In this document: piece after piece, positions 7,751-16,225 of the stretch
Numbering within the stretch: the first letter of the stretch is position 1
Layout of the letters: each line of letters begins with the position of its first letter
Notes under the pieces: generated by a model
The model's input: only the letters and a program-made list of their open reading frames with translations
Told to the model about the DNA's origin: nothing
Database searches by the model: none
Program-made: the position numbers and the translations under genes
Source: Fredinandcohnia aciditolerans
GTDB lineage: Bacteria > Bacillota > Bacilli > Bacillales > Bacillaceae_L
DNA length: 64,000 bases
Reading direction: 5' to 3'
Assembly (NCBI GenBank): GCA_003640645.1
Contig: QGHH01000024.1
Coordinates: 1 to 64,000, forward strand

Positions 7751-8116
7751 ATGAAACTTCATCATATTGGCATTAATGTCAGTCATCTTCAAAAATCAAT
7801 TGTATTTTATAAAAGCCAATTTGGTTTTGAGGAAGAATCACATTTTATATTCATGGAAGAAGAAATTGTATTTTTAACTTTAGGTGACTTTCGACTTGAG
7901 TTAGTCTCTAGTAATGAAAAAAATCAGTTAAACACTCATATCTGTTTTGAGGTCAATAATTTGACTGATGTATTGGCCAAATCTAAAACACTTCGTAAAA
8001 TGGAAGGACCCTATGAACTTGATAATGGGTGGCAAACAGTCTTCTATGAAGGTCCTAATCAAGAAATAGTAGAATTATTGCAGGTTTCGAGTGCTAACAG
8101 TAAACTTATTAGATAA
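7751..8116 (+). CDS. VOC (glyoxalase/bleomycin-resistance) superfamily protein
   Basis: 121 aa, a single vicinal-oxygen-chelate unit of two beta-alpha-beta-beta-beta modules. Putative metal ligands are His5 (LHHIGINV), Glu50 (FRLELV), His63 (THICFEV) and Glu108 (EIVELLQ), the order expected for glyoxalase I-like metal sites. It would work as a homodimer on a small substrate such as a hemithioacetal or epimerisable acid; the substrate is not known. GGAGG lies before the ATG. It follows the QueA-like gene by 14 nt within the operon. Confidence 0.88.
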   Translation: MKLHHIGINVSHLQKSIVFYKSQFGFEEESHFIFMEEEIVFLTLGDFRLELVSSNEKNQLNTHICFEVNNLTDVLAKSKTLRKMEGPYELDNGWQTVFYEGPNQEIVELLQVSSANSKLIR

Positions 8117-8182
8117 ACCGGAGTCTGAAAATTGGAAATACGATATAATGGAAGCAGATACTTCGTGGCGGAGGGAGAAACA

Positions 8183-9301
8183 ATGTCTGGTAAGGATAGA
8201 TATCAACAACTCTACATTTTAAAAGAGATAGCTGAGCTTTTAAACGAAGGAACAGATACAACAGACGCATTGAAGGTTGTCTTGAAAAAACTTCTTCAAG
8301 TAACTGGCCTTCATACAGGTTGGATATTTTTAATAGATGACGATGGCACACATCATCTTATTGCTGATGAAGCCCTGCCGCCCGCTTTAGCCATTGATCA
8401 TAAGCGACGCATGTGCCATGGTAAGTGCTGGTGTGTAAACAAGTACAATAATCAACAACTCAATAAAGCAACGAATATTATCGAATGTAAACGAATTGAA
8501 GATGCTCTTGATGAAGAAGCCGGAGAAACAGGTGGTCTGACTCATCACGCCACCGTCCCGCTCCGTGCTGGCCAAGAAAGGTTTGGGATCTTAAATGTAG
8601 GAGCCCCAAACAAAACAAATTTCGAGAAAAATGAACTCGCACTGCTAGAAGCTGTAGCCTACCAAATCGGAACTGCCTTAAAAAGAATTAAACTTACCCA
8701 ACGTGAGCAGAATACAGCACTCGTTGCTGAGAGAAACCGTTTGGCAAGGGACCTTCACGACTCAGTAAATCAACTCCTCTTTTCATTAAGCCTTACCGCA
8801 AGGGCTGGGGTTGAGTTGACAGAAATCAAAGAAGTCAAGCAAACGTTTACCTATATACAAGATATGGCCCAAGAGGCACTAGGTGAAATGAGAGCATTAA
8901 TCTGGCAGCTACGTCCAGAAGGACTTGAAAATGGTCTCGTTAGCGCCTTACGAAGCTATGCTGAGATGTTAGGACTTTCTATCAAAACAAAGCTGACAGG
9001 TGCAGCTAACCTATCCGGAAAAGTAGAGGAATCCTTGTGGCGTATTGGGCAGGAGGCTCTGGCCAATTGTAAAAAACATTCACAGACAACTGAAGTAGAA
9101 TTAGAATTACAAGCTTCTGAAGCTGTTGTAAAAATGAACATTAGGGATAAGGGATGCGGCTTCCACTATGAGGCAGACCGCGAAATACTCTCGTTGGGGT
9201 TACGAAATATGAAAACAAGGACGGAAAGCTTAAACGGGACTTTTTCTTTACAAAGTAAGCCGGGAATTGGAACAGAAATACAGGTCCAGATCCCGTTTTA
9301 G
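8183..9301 (+). CDS. GAF-domain sensor histidine kinase with a four-cysteine motif (YhcY/AirS-like)
   Basis: 372 aa, cytoplasmic, with no membrane segment. A GAF domain covers about residues 20-165, then a HisKA_3 dimerisation helix with RDLHDSVNQ (phospho-acceptor His192), then an HATPase domain (EALANCKKHS as N box, GLGLRNMKTR as G box). The GAF domain contains Cys78-x3-Cys82-x-Cys84 and Cys102, an arrangement that suggests an Fe-S cluster or redox switch as in staphylococcal AirS. The ATG at 8183 is chosen because GGAGGG lies 7 nt upstream; an in-frame TTG at 8132 is weak. It is followed by its response regulator 12 nt later. Confidence 0.9.
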   Translation: MSGKDRYQQLYILKEIAELLNEGTDTTDALKVVLKKLLQVTGLHTGWIFLIDDDGTHHLIADEALPPALAIDHKRRMCHGKCWCVNKYNNQQLNKATNIIECKRIEDALDEEAGETGGLTHHATVPLRAGQERFGILNVGAPNKTNFEKNELALLEAVAYQIGTALKRIKLTQREQNTALVAERNRLARDLHDSVNQLLFSLSLTARAGVELTEIKEVKQTFTYIQDMAQEALGEMRALIWQLRPEGLENGLVSALRSYAEMLGLSIKTKLTGAANLSGKVEESLWRIGQEALANCKKHSQTTEVELELQASEAVVKMNIRDKGCGFHYEADREILSLGLRNMKTRTESLNGTFSLQSKPGIGTEIQVQIPF

Positions 9302-9313
9302 GGGGATAAGTAA

Positions 9314-9955
9314 ATGAGTATACGAATATTAGTAGTAGACGACCATCATGTCGTCAGGCGTGGCCTCGTTTTTTTCCTCCGTACACAAAGAGATATGATG
9401 ATTGTCGGAGAAGCAGCAAATGGGAAAGAGGCCATTAAACAAGCGAAATTATTAAAACCAGAATTAATTCTCATGGACTTAGTTATGCCTGAGATGGACG
9501 GTATTCAGGCAACGAGAGTAATCAAAAAGGAACAACCTGAAATCAAAATCATGATGTTGACTAGTTTTTCTGATCAAGACCACGTCATACCTGCCCTGGA
9601 AGCTGGAGCGTCTGGGTATCAATTAAAAGATATTGAGCCCGATGAGCTAATTTCTTCAATTAAAAGAATCATGAGTGGTGAAAATCAGCTTCATCCAAAA
9701 GCAACCTCACACCTCCTGGCCAATTTATCCTCAAACAGGAACCAGGGGAAACATGTATTTGAGGAATTAACAAAGAGGGAAATAGATGTGTTAAAGGAAA
9801 TTGCCAAAGGAAAAAGCAATAAAGAAATCGCAAGCTCCTTATTCATCACTGAAAAAACAGTCAAAACCCATGTTTCAAACCTATTGGCAAAACTCGAATT
9901 AGCTGACCGGACACAAGCAGCCCTTTTTGCAGTTAAAAATCAGATAGTCGACTAA
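9314..9955 (+). CDS. NarL/FixJ-type response regulator, YhcZ-like
   Basis: 213 aa. The receiver domain (residues 1-120) has the acidic pair DD9-10, phospho-acceptor Asp55 (LILMDLVMPEMDG), Thr87 (MLTSFS) and Lys109 (QLKD). The C-terminal LuxR-type helix-turn-helix is at 148-210 (LTKREIDVLKEIAKGKSNKEIA, TEKTVKTHVSNLL). It closely resembles B. subtilis YhcZ, partner of the GAF kinase YhcY. It is the last gene of the plus-strand operon. Targets cannot be read from the sequence; autoregulation of its own operon is a reasonable guess. Confidence 0.92.
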   Translation: MSIRILVVDDHHVVRRGLVFFLRTQRDMMIVGEAANGKEAIKQAKLLKPELILMDLVMPEMDGIQATRVIKKEQPEIKIMMLTSFSDQDHVIPALEAGASGYQLKDIEPDELISSIKRIMSGENQLHPKATSHLLANLSSNRNQGKHVFEELTKREIDVLKEIAKGKSNKEIASSLFITEKTVKTHVSNLLAKLELADRTQAALFAVKNQIVD

Positions 9956-9979
9956 AGCAGAAGAAATTTTTAACTACTC

Positions 9980-10010
9980 AAAAAAGACTCCCAACCGATT
10001 GTTGAGAGTC
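9980..10010. terminator. terminator between the response regulator and fni
   Basis: The stem GACTCCCAAC / GTTGAGAGTC (one mismatch) has a 5-nt loop. On the minus strand it is followed by six U, making a good terminator for the fni operon. On the plus strand the tail is only CTTCATT, so it stops the two-component operon less efficiently. Confidence 0.8.
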
Positions 10011-10060
10011 CTTCATTATAAACAAAAGATTAAATTATGACATTATCGCAGGACGTCTGA

Positions 10061-11089
10061 TTATTTCCCCTTTAACCTTGGGGTGTTCTTAAGTTCCTGA
10101 ATCGTTGCCGCACCGATTCCAAACATTGACATTCGAAGTTCCATTTCTCGAATTTTCATTACTTCAACTACATCTTCCACGCTCTGGGTCGCTTCTTTCA
10201 GGATAGATCGTCCGAATCCGACAAGATCGGCCCCCAATGCGATGACTTTTGCACCATCTAGACCCGTCTGCATTCCACCACTAGCTATCAATGGACGTTC
10301 TCCGATTTCACCTCGAACCATTCTTATTGATTCCACCGTTGGAATCCCCCATTCGCTGAATGCCTCCGCAGCAACCCGCCGAATTGAGTCATTAGACCTG
10401 AATTTTTCAACCTGGCTCCAAGAAGTCCCACCGGCTCCTGCAACATCAATAAACGCAACTCCTGCATCAACTAACTTTCTAGCCGTTTGATCATCAATTC
10501 CCCATCCGACTTCTTTGACCCCGACGGGAACCTCCAGTGTTTTGCATAGTTGTTCAATCTTCTTTAATAACCCTTTAAAATTCGTATCTCCATTATCTTG
10601 AATTACTTCCTGGATACTGTTCAAATGAAGAACGAGCATATCCGCATCGGTAATCTTTATAATTCTCCTGCATTCCTCGACTCCATATCCGAAATTTAGC
10701 TGAACAGCTCCTAAGTTAGCTATGATTGGGACGCTTGGTGCATACTTCCTTACCTGAAAAGAGGAAGCATGTCCGTCACTGTCAAGCAGCGCCCGGGTTG
10801 ATCCGAGTGCCAGAGCCCAACCCCTTTCCTCAGCAGCTATAGCCAAGTTTCGGTTAATCGCCTCCGCAAGGCCTGTCCCACCCGTCATCGAACTGATGAG
10901 AAACGGAGTTTGGCATTCAAAACCAAGGAATGTGGTTTTAATAGAGATTTCATCAAAATCAATTTCAGGAAGTGCATTATGAACGAACACAAGCTTCTCT
11001 AATCCAGTTGAAATTGAATCCCCCGTAACCTTCTCGTTAAGAGTAATTTGAATATGTTGAGATTTTCTTTCCTCAATTGAGTTGGACAT
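10061..11089 (-). CDS. fni: type 2 isopentenyl-diphosphate delta-isomerase (FMN-dependent)
   Basis: 342 aa, an FMN-dependent TIM barrel interconverting IPP and DMAPP. Family motifs visible: RKSQHI near the N-terminus, SSMTGG, LHLNSIQE (active-site Gln), VKEVGWGI, DVAGAGGTSW, and ASGGMQTGLDGAKVIALGAD for phosphate binding. The ATG at 11089 is taken because AGGTG lies about 6 nt before it. The gene follows the squalene/phytoene synthase-like gene on the same strand with a 91-nt gap, suggesting a two-gene isoprenoid operon. The organism also has MEP pathway genes (ispD, ispF below), so this enzyme balances rather than creates the C5 pool. Confidence 0.93.
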   Translation of the reverse strand: MSNSIEERKSQHIQITLNEKVTGDSISTGLEKLVFVHNALPEIDFDEISIKTTFLGFECQTPFLISSMTGGTGLAEAINRNLAIAAEERGWALALGSTRALLDSDGHASSFQVRKYAPSVPIIANLGAVQLNFGYGVEECRRIIKITDADMLVLHLNSIQEVIQDNGDTNFKGLLKKIEQLCKTLEVPVGVKEVGWGIDDQTARKLVDAGVAFIDVAGAGGTSWSQVEKFRSNDSIRRVAAEAFSEWGIPTVESIRMVRGEIGERPLIASGGMQTGLDGAKVIALGADLVGFGRSILKEATQSVEDVVEVMKIREMELRMSMFGIGAATIQELKNTPRLKGK

Positions 11090-11180
11090 CACCAACACCT
11101 GCCCTTATTCTAAATTCAAAATGATCACACATTCATGTTACGCCACAGCAAACACAATCTTTAGTCTAAATGACATTTTC

Positions 11181-11993
11181 CTATTTGGTCTGTACTTCTT
11201 CCACTGTTTGCTCTACTTCAGCACGCGTCATTTTCTCCCGACCATCCTTCAATGCTTGTAACGTTTTGTGTGCCAGAGCAAGAGGTAGACGACAAAACAA
11301 AATAATGCTTTTCCTTTTAAGAGATTTCATATACAAATCTGCTTTTGCCAAGTTTTCCTCAGCGTATTCGAATAAGTCCGCACGATTCCATCCGTCAGGC
11401 ACAAAGCTTACACCACGTTCGTCCAAATCTTCCTTCTGATTGCGCAAGATGTTTACAGCCTGAAGTCCACGACCATAACCAATCGCTAGTTCCCGATTGG
11501 TTTTTTCTCCTCCGTAATGCTCCCAAAGATCTGATAGCATCACTCCAACAAGTCCTGCAACGTAATATGTATAGTCATCCAAATCTTCACGTGTACGAAT
11601 ACTCCAATTTGCTTTTGACCATTTTGCCATTCCTAATGCCATCTCACTAGCAGCGTTGGTAACTATCGTTAAAGCATCCTTTGGACATGCCTGTAACCAC
11701 TCTTCTAAACGAATTGTCACTTCAGGCATTTTATCTCTTATTGGTCCAAGTATTCTTAGATATTCTTCATTATCAAATGATTGTTTAAATAATTCGCTTA
11801 ACTTTGCTAAAACTGTATATTTCACATCATTGTCTATCTCTTCATGGTCTTCGATTTCATCAATCGCACGAAATACTAAATAAGCAGATGCAACCGAATA
11901 CTTCAACTCTTTTTGCAAAAAAGTAATCGGAATATAAAATGTACGACTCGTCTCTTTTAGCATACGCATCGCATCTTTAGGAAACCCACTCAT
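11181..11993 (-). CDS. squalene/phytoene synthase family protein
   Basis: 270 aa, an all-alpha trans-isoprenyl synthase fold. The first aspartate motif DEIED (Asp45-x3-Asp49) is intact. The second motif is NQKED: Asn185 replaces the usual first aspartate, followed by Asp189, within LQAVNILRNQKED. The YTYYVAGLVG segment at 142-151 is typical. AGGAGG lies 8 nt before ATG. It may be a head-to-head C30 synthase, or a prenyl-diphosphate phosphatase like B. subtilis YisP; the altered motif makes the latter worth considering. No desaturase gene is next to it, so a complete carotenoid pathway is not shown here. Upstream, a TATAAT box lies near 12032 but without a clear -35. Confidence 0.85.
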   Translation of the reverse strand: MSGFPKDAMRMLKETSRTFYIPITFLQKELKYSVASAYLVFRAIDEIEDHEEIDNDVKYTVLAKLSELFKQSFDNEEYLRILGPIRDKMPEVTIRLEEWLQACPKDALTIVTNAASEMALGMAKWSKANWSIRTREDLDDYTYYVAGLVGVMLSDLWEHYGGEKTNRELAIGYGRGLQAVNILRNQKEDLDERGVSFVPDGWNRADLFEYAEENLAKADLYMKSLKRKSIILFCRLPLALAHKTLQALKDGREKMTRAEVEQTVEEVQTK

Positions 11994-12287
11994 TTTTCAA
12001 ACCTCCTATTTACAAGCCTTTAACATTCATTATACATAACATTCTTGAAAGTTGGTCATTGTAAGAACTACCAAATTAAAAAGCGAGACTTTTTTTGACT
12101 AGTGACCTTCTTTGCTTTTTTCACTTTAACTTGCGTATTCGTATTAATCATCATCGCTAATCTAATAAGTATAATTGTATTATTCCCCTATATCATGACT
12201 TTTTTGTTCCAAAATTAGTTGAACGTCGCATGCCTTATTATAACCGATCTGATAGAGTACTTAGTAAGCTTCATGCTGATTTCCGCT

Positions 12288-13300
12288 GATTTGGACACAA
12301 CTTGATGAAATACTGGGGTTCGTGTCCGAATAACACTTGATTCAGACTCTTCCTCTAAAAAAAGCCTAGCCCTGTGTCCGAATTCGTATTTGATTCGGAC
12401 TCTTCCTCAAAAATAGCCTTGCGCTCTGTCCGAATTCGTTTTTGATTTGGACTCTTCCTCAAAAATAGCCTAGCGCTCTGTCCGAATTCGTATTTGATTT
12501 GGACTCTTCCTCAAAAATAGCCTAGCGCTCTGTCCGAATTCGTTTTTGATTTGGACACAACTTGATGAAACCTTGAAGTTCGTGTCCAAATTCACCCTTG
12601 ATTCGGACTCATCCTCAAAAATAGCCTTGCGCTCTGTCCGAATTCGTGCTTGATTCGGACACAGCTTGATGAAACCTTGAGGTTCGTGTCCAAATACACT
12701 CTTGATTCGGACTCATCCTCAAAAATAGCCTAGCGCTCTGTCCGAATTCGTTTTTGATTTGGACACAACCTGATGAAACCTTGAAGTTCGTGTCCAAATT
12801 CACCCTTGATTCGGACTCATCCTCAAAAATAGCCTAGCTCTCTGTCCGAATTCGTGCTTGATTCGGACACAGCTTGATGAAACCTTGAGGTTCGTGTCCA
12901 AATACACTCTTGATTCGGACTCATCCTCAAAAATAGCCTAGCTCTCTGTCCGAATTCGTGCTTGATTCGGACACAGCTTGATGAAACCTTGAAGTTCGTG
13001 TCCAAATTCACCCTTGTTTCGGACTCTTCCTCAAAAATAGCCTAGCGCTCTGTCCGAATTCGTTTTTGATTCGGACACAGCTTGATGAAACCCTTGAGGT
13101 TCGTGTCCTAATACACCCTTGATTCAGACTCATCCTCAACAATATACAAAGGCTTTGTCTGAATTCACACCTGATTCAGATACCGCTTATGAAATAATGG
13201 GATTCGTGTCTAAATACCACCATAATTCGGACTCATTCACAAAACTAATCGGCCTCTATGTCCCATTTCGGAACTTGATTCGGATAACCGAATTAAATTG
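12288..13300. repeat. tandem array of 52-bp units with internal inverted repeats, about 19 copies
   Basis: Units begin at 12288, 12339, 12392, 12444, 12496, 12548, 12600, 12652, 12704, 12756, 12808, 12860, 12912, 12964, 13016, 13068, 13121, 13173 and 13224, a 52-bp period with only 1-bp deviations. Two subtypes exist: A (gattcggactc..., with tcaaaaatagcct) and B (gattcggacaca..., with ttgatgaaacctt). The order is B AAAA then strict BA alternation, which gives a 104-bp higher period. Across unit joints there is an inverted repeat GTCCGAAT-9 nt-ATTCGGAC. Outer copies are more diverged. The period is not a multiple of 3 and no cas genes are near, so it is neither coding nor CRISPR. It lies downstream of the rpsI terminator and upstream of the prenyl-synthase gene. 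Confidence 0.93.
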
Positions 13301-13332
13301 AACTCTTTATACACTTCATTAAATCAATGCAC

Positions 13333-13368
13333 AAAAAAGACCCTTTCCACAAGAGTGAAAAGAGTCTT
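13333..13368 (-). terminator. terminator of rplM-rpsI
   Basis: The minus-strand RNA forms a 14-bp stem (AAGACTCTTTTCAC / GTGGAAAGGGTCTT, with G-U and mismatch positions) followed by a U run, 13 nt after the rpsI stop codon. Confidence 0.85.
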
Positions 13369-13380
13369 GAAACGCAAAAA

Positions 13381-13773
13381 TTAACGTTTTGAGAACTGAG
13401 GTGCACGACGAGCGCCTTTAAGACCGTATTTTTTACGTTCTTTCATACGCGGATCACGTGTTAATAGTCCTGCAGATTTTAATGCTGGACGGAATTCAGG
13501 ATCAGCTTGTAGCAATGCACGAGCGATACCGTGACGGATAGCGCCAGCTTGACCAGTGTATCCTCCGCCATTAACGTTAACAAGAACGTCATAATTACCT
13601 AAAGTTTCAGTAGCGTTTAGAGGTTGTTTTACAACTTCTCTTAAAGCTTCGAATGGAATATAGTCTGCAATGTCACGACCGTTGATTACGATACGTCCGT
13701 CGCCAGGAACTAAACGTACACGTGCAACGGAGCTTTTACGACGACCAGTGCCATAATATTGTACCTGTGCCAA
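13381..13773 (-). CDS. rpsI: 30S ribosomal protein S9
   Basis: 130 aa, full length. It begins with [15 protein letters not shown] and ends with the basic RAPQFSKR tail that reaches the P-site tRNA anticodon stem-loop in the 30S head. The final SKR is the universally conserved ending. It is co-transcribed behind rplM (20-nt gap) and stops at a strong terminator. In B. subtilis ybaJ follows here; in this window the tandem array and accessory block are found instead. Confidence 0.98.
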   Translation of the reverse strand: MAQVQYYGTGRRKSSVARVRLVPGDGRIVINGRDIADYIPFEALREVVKQPLNATETLGNYDVLVNVNGGGYTGQAGAIRHGIARALLQADPEFRPALKSAGLLTRDPRMKERKKYGLKGARRAPQFSKR

Positions 13774-13793
13774 ATTAATACCCTCCTTATTAA

Positions 13794-14231
13794 TTAACCG
13801 CGAAGTTCGTAAACTTCAGGTTGTTGTGCTTGATGTGGATGTTCGCTTCCAGCATAAACGTGCAATTTCTTACCCATTTGACGACCAAGTGAACCTTTTG
13901 GAAGCATTCCTTTGATTGCAAGTTCAAGCATTTTTGTTGGATAGTTTGTACGCATTTCTAATGCCGTTCTTGATTTTAAACCACCTGGGAATTGACTATG
14001 ACGGTAGTAAATCTTGTCATTTAATTTATTACCAGTTAATTCGATTTTTTCAGCATTGATGATGATTACATTATCACCAGTGTCAACATGTGGTGTGTAA
14101 GTTGGTTTGTGTTTTCCACGAAGTAATGTTGCAACTTCAGTTGATAAACGACCTAAAGTTTTGCCTGCAGCATCTACAACATACCATTTGCGCTCTATAT
14201 TGCTAGCATTAGCCATAAATGTTGTACGCAT
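13794..14231 (-). CDS. rplM: 50S ribosomal protein L13
   Basis: 145 aa, an early-assembly 50S protein. Characteristic are [17 protein letters not shown], the [24 protein letters not shown] segment and the [14 protein letters not shown] motif. The start [11 protein letters not shown] is taken at 14231 because AGGAGG lies 7 nt upstream; the longer frame starts inside the leader. First gene of the rplM-rpsI operon. Confidence 0.98.
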   Translation of the reverse strand: MRTTFMANASNIERKWYVVDAAGKTLGRLSTEVATLLRGKHKPTYTPHVDTGDNVIIINAEKIELTGNKLNDKIYYRHSQFPGGLKSRTALEMRTNYPTKMLELAIKGMLPKGSLGRQMGKKLHVYAGSEHPHQAQQPEVYELRG

Positions 14232-14380
14232 GAATTTCCCTCCTAATTTCACTAACGTTTCATTTTGTATTTAATCACGATTAAAGTTCCGGGGCTTTAA
14301 CGTGGTGTTTAAATATCATACTAAAATATAATATAACTTTCAGGATGTAATGTCAAGAAAATGTTACACCAGGATTAGTT

Positions 14381-14653
14381 GTTATAACGCATGTTCAAAA
14401 AGTCAGCCAAAAATGACACATCGAATTTCTGTCTCATTACACGAGTACGTCGTGAATAACTAGGTTATGCGCTTGTGTCTACTAGTTAATTCTAGAAGTC
14501 AATTCCTCAGCGCAAGGCTGCAAGAGGGCTAACTCAAGCAGTTTCCTCGTTCCGGTACTCAAAGCTACACCGCCTTGAATTTTCGACGCACAGGACGTGG
14601 CGCTTTTGTCGACGCGGTCCTTTTTACCTTCCTATTGAACTTTCAATTATAAC
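14381..14653. repeat. 273-bp intergenic element with imperfect terminal inverted repeats
   Basis: The left end GTTATAACGCATGTTCAA and the reverse complement of the right end (GTTATAATTGAAAGTTCAA) share GTTATAA and GTTCAA in the same order. The interior is more GC-rich than the surrounding spacer and holds no open frame with a ribosome binding site. It fills the gap between rplM and truA. It resembles a small non-autonomous palindromic element (MITE-like); no other copy is present in this window to prove mobility. Confidence 0.5.
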
Positions 14654-14660
14654 GGATCTT

Positions 14661-15422
14661 TCAGCTTCCTATACCCTTCCACTCTTCGTAGTAAACCTGC
14701 CAAAGGTATAATCCTTGACCTGGCGCGGTCTTTCCTGCAAGCGATCTGTCTTTTCCGGAAAGAATGGCTTCCATCATACTTGGGTCTTTTTGGCCACTTC
14801 CGACTTCTAGTAACGTACCTACTAATATTCTTACCATATTATATAAGAACCCATTTCCTATAAACGAGAAAATAAGTTCATCTTCATATCCTTCAATATT
14901 AATCTCGTATATGGTTCGAACTTTATCTTGTACTTCCGTTTTTGAAGCACAGAAACTCGTAAAATCATGGGTGCCTAATAATCGTAACGACGCTTCTCTC
15001 ATTGCATAAAGATCTATTGGAAAAGTATAATGATAAGTAAAATTACGTTTAAAAACGCAAGGCTCTTCACTCATCAACAATCGATACCGATATTCCTTCG
15101 CCTTCACATCAAAACGTGCATGAAAGTCAGGATCAACTTCCTCAACAGAACGAACTCGGATGTCTTCAGGGAGCATCGAATTTAGGGCTCGTTTCCACCC
15201 CTCGACTGGAATAGATAATGGTGAATCAAAATGAACAACCTGTCCACGGGCATGTACAGTTGCATCTGTTCGACCAGAAGCTACTGTTTTCACCTGTTCT
15301 CCTTTATGCATTTTCTGTAAAGCAAGTTCAAATGCAGATTGCACTGTTCGTTTATTCGGTTGTACCTGATACCCTGAAAAATGGGTTCCATCATAGGATA
15401 TGATGCATTTGTACCTTCTCAT
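14661..15422 (-). CDS. truA: tRNA pseudouridine(38-40) synthase TruA
   Basis: 253 aa. It isomerises uridines 38-40 in the anticodon stem-loop. Motifs: YDGTHFSGYQVQPNKRTVQ, and ASGRTDATVHARGQVVHF with the catalytic Asp. The ATG at 15422 (MRRYKCIISYDG) aligns with B. subtilis TruA and has GAGGAG upstream; an ATG 12 bp earlier overlaps the ecfT stop codon (TAATG) and would be translationally coupled. Either could be used. It is the last gene of the ecfA1-ecfA2-ecfT-truA operon. Confidence 0.95.
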   Translation of the reverse strand: MRRYKCIISYDGTHFSGYQVQPNKRTVQSAFELALQKMHKGEQVKTVASGRTDATVHARGQVVHFDSPLSIPVEGWKRALNSMLPEDIRVRSVEEVDPDFHARFDVKAKEYRYRLLMSEEPCVFKRNFTYHYTFPIDLYAMREASLRLLGTHDFTSFCASKTEVQDKVRTIYEINIEGYEDELIFSFIGNGFLYNMVRILVGTLLEVGSGQKDPSMMEAILSGKDRSLAGKTAPGQGLYLWQVYYEEWKGIGS

Positions 15423-15433
15423 TTTTCTCCTCA

Positions 15434-16225
15434 TTATCCTCGTAGTAAAAATAGTACCACTGCCATTGCTAATAGTAAGACTAACATAAGTGTATCAAGG
15501 CTACGCCACTGTAGCACACGTAATTTAGTACGTCCTTCTCCACCACGATAACCCCTTGCTTCCATCGCAATAGCCAGTTCTTCTGCCCGTTTAAATGAAC
15601 TTATAAACAACGGAATTAATAAAGGAACAACCGCCTTCATGCGATCTTTTATCGGTCCACTCGTAAATTCGACTCCTCTTGCAGCTTGTGCCTTCATTAT
15701 TTTCTCTGTTTCTTGCATTAATGTCGGAATAAATCGAAGTGAAATCGACATCATTAACGCAAGCTCATGTGTTGGGAGACCGATTTTTTTAAATGGAGCT
15801 AATAAGCTTTCCATGCCATCAGTGATTTCAATCGGAGTACTTGTTAATGTTAATATTGTAGTCATAATAATTAAATATAATAGCCGTAACGAAATAAAAA
15901 TCCCTTGTGTTACGCCACCTTCGTAAATTTGTAGCCAACCAAAGTCGACTAACAAGTCTCCTTCTTTGGTTAAAAAAATATGAAGGATAAATGTAAAGAG
16001 AATAACCCACAAAATTGGTTTTAATCCCGACAAAATGTAGCGTAATTGAACCTTTGTTAGTAAGACAATTCCTAAGGTATAAATCCCTAATAGTGCATAG
16101 GTAAGAACTGAATTAGCTAAAAAAACGATAAACACATAGAAAAAAATTAATAATAGCTTTGCTCTAGGATCCATTTGGTGAATTAGAGAATGACCAGGTA
16201 TATATCGACCTATAATAATGTTCAT
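15434..16225 (-). CDS. ecfT: ECF transporter transmembrane subunit EcfT
   Basis: 263 aa with about five membrane helices. It has the coupling motifs of EcfT proteins in its cytoplasmic part (AQAARGVEF and AMEARGYRG, the two Ala-Arg-Gly motifs that contact the ATPases). It links the two ATPases to exchangeable S subunits importing vitamins and other micronutrients. The start overlaps the ecfA2 stop by 4 nt, which indicates tight coupling. Confidence 0.95.
   Translation of the reverse strand: MNIIIGRYIPGHSLIHQMDPRAKLLLIFFYVFIVFLANSVLTYALLGIYTLGIVLLTKVQLRYILSGLKPILWVILFTFILHIFLTKEGDLLVDFGWLQIYEGGVTQGIFISLRLLYLIIMTTILTLTSTPIEITDGMESLLAPFKKIGLPTHELALMMSISLRFIPTLMQETEKIMKAQAARGVEFTSGPIKDRMKAVVPLLIPLFISSFKRAEELAIAMEARGYRGGEGRTKLRVLQWRSLDTLMLVLLLAMAVVLFLLRG

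Noticed and set aside
12615-13011. Two similar 62-aa open frames (minus strand) inside the tandem array
   Set aside because: They are made of repeat units with a 52/104-bp period that is not a multiple of three, have no ribosome binding site, and do not continue through the array; they are by-products of the repeats.
12288-13300. Possible CRISPR array
   Set aside because: Units are contiguous and similar over their full length with no unique spacers, and there are no cas genes in the window.
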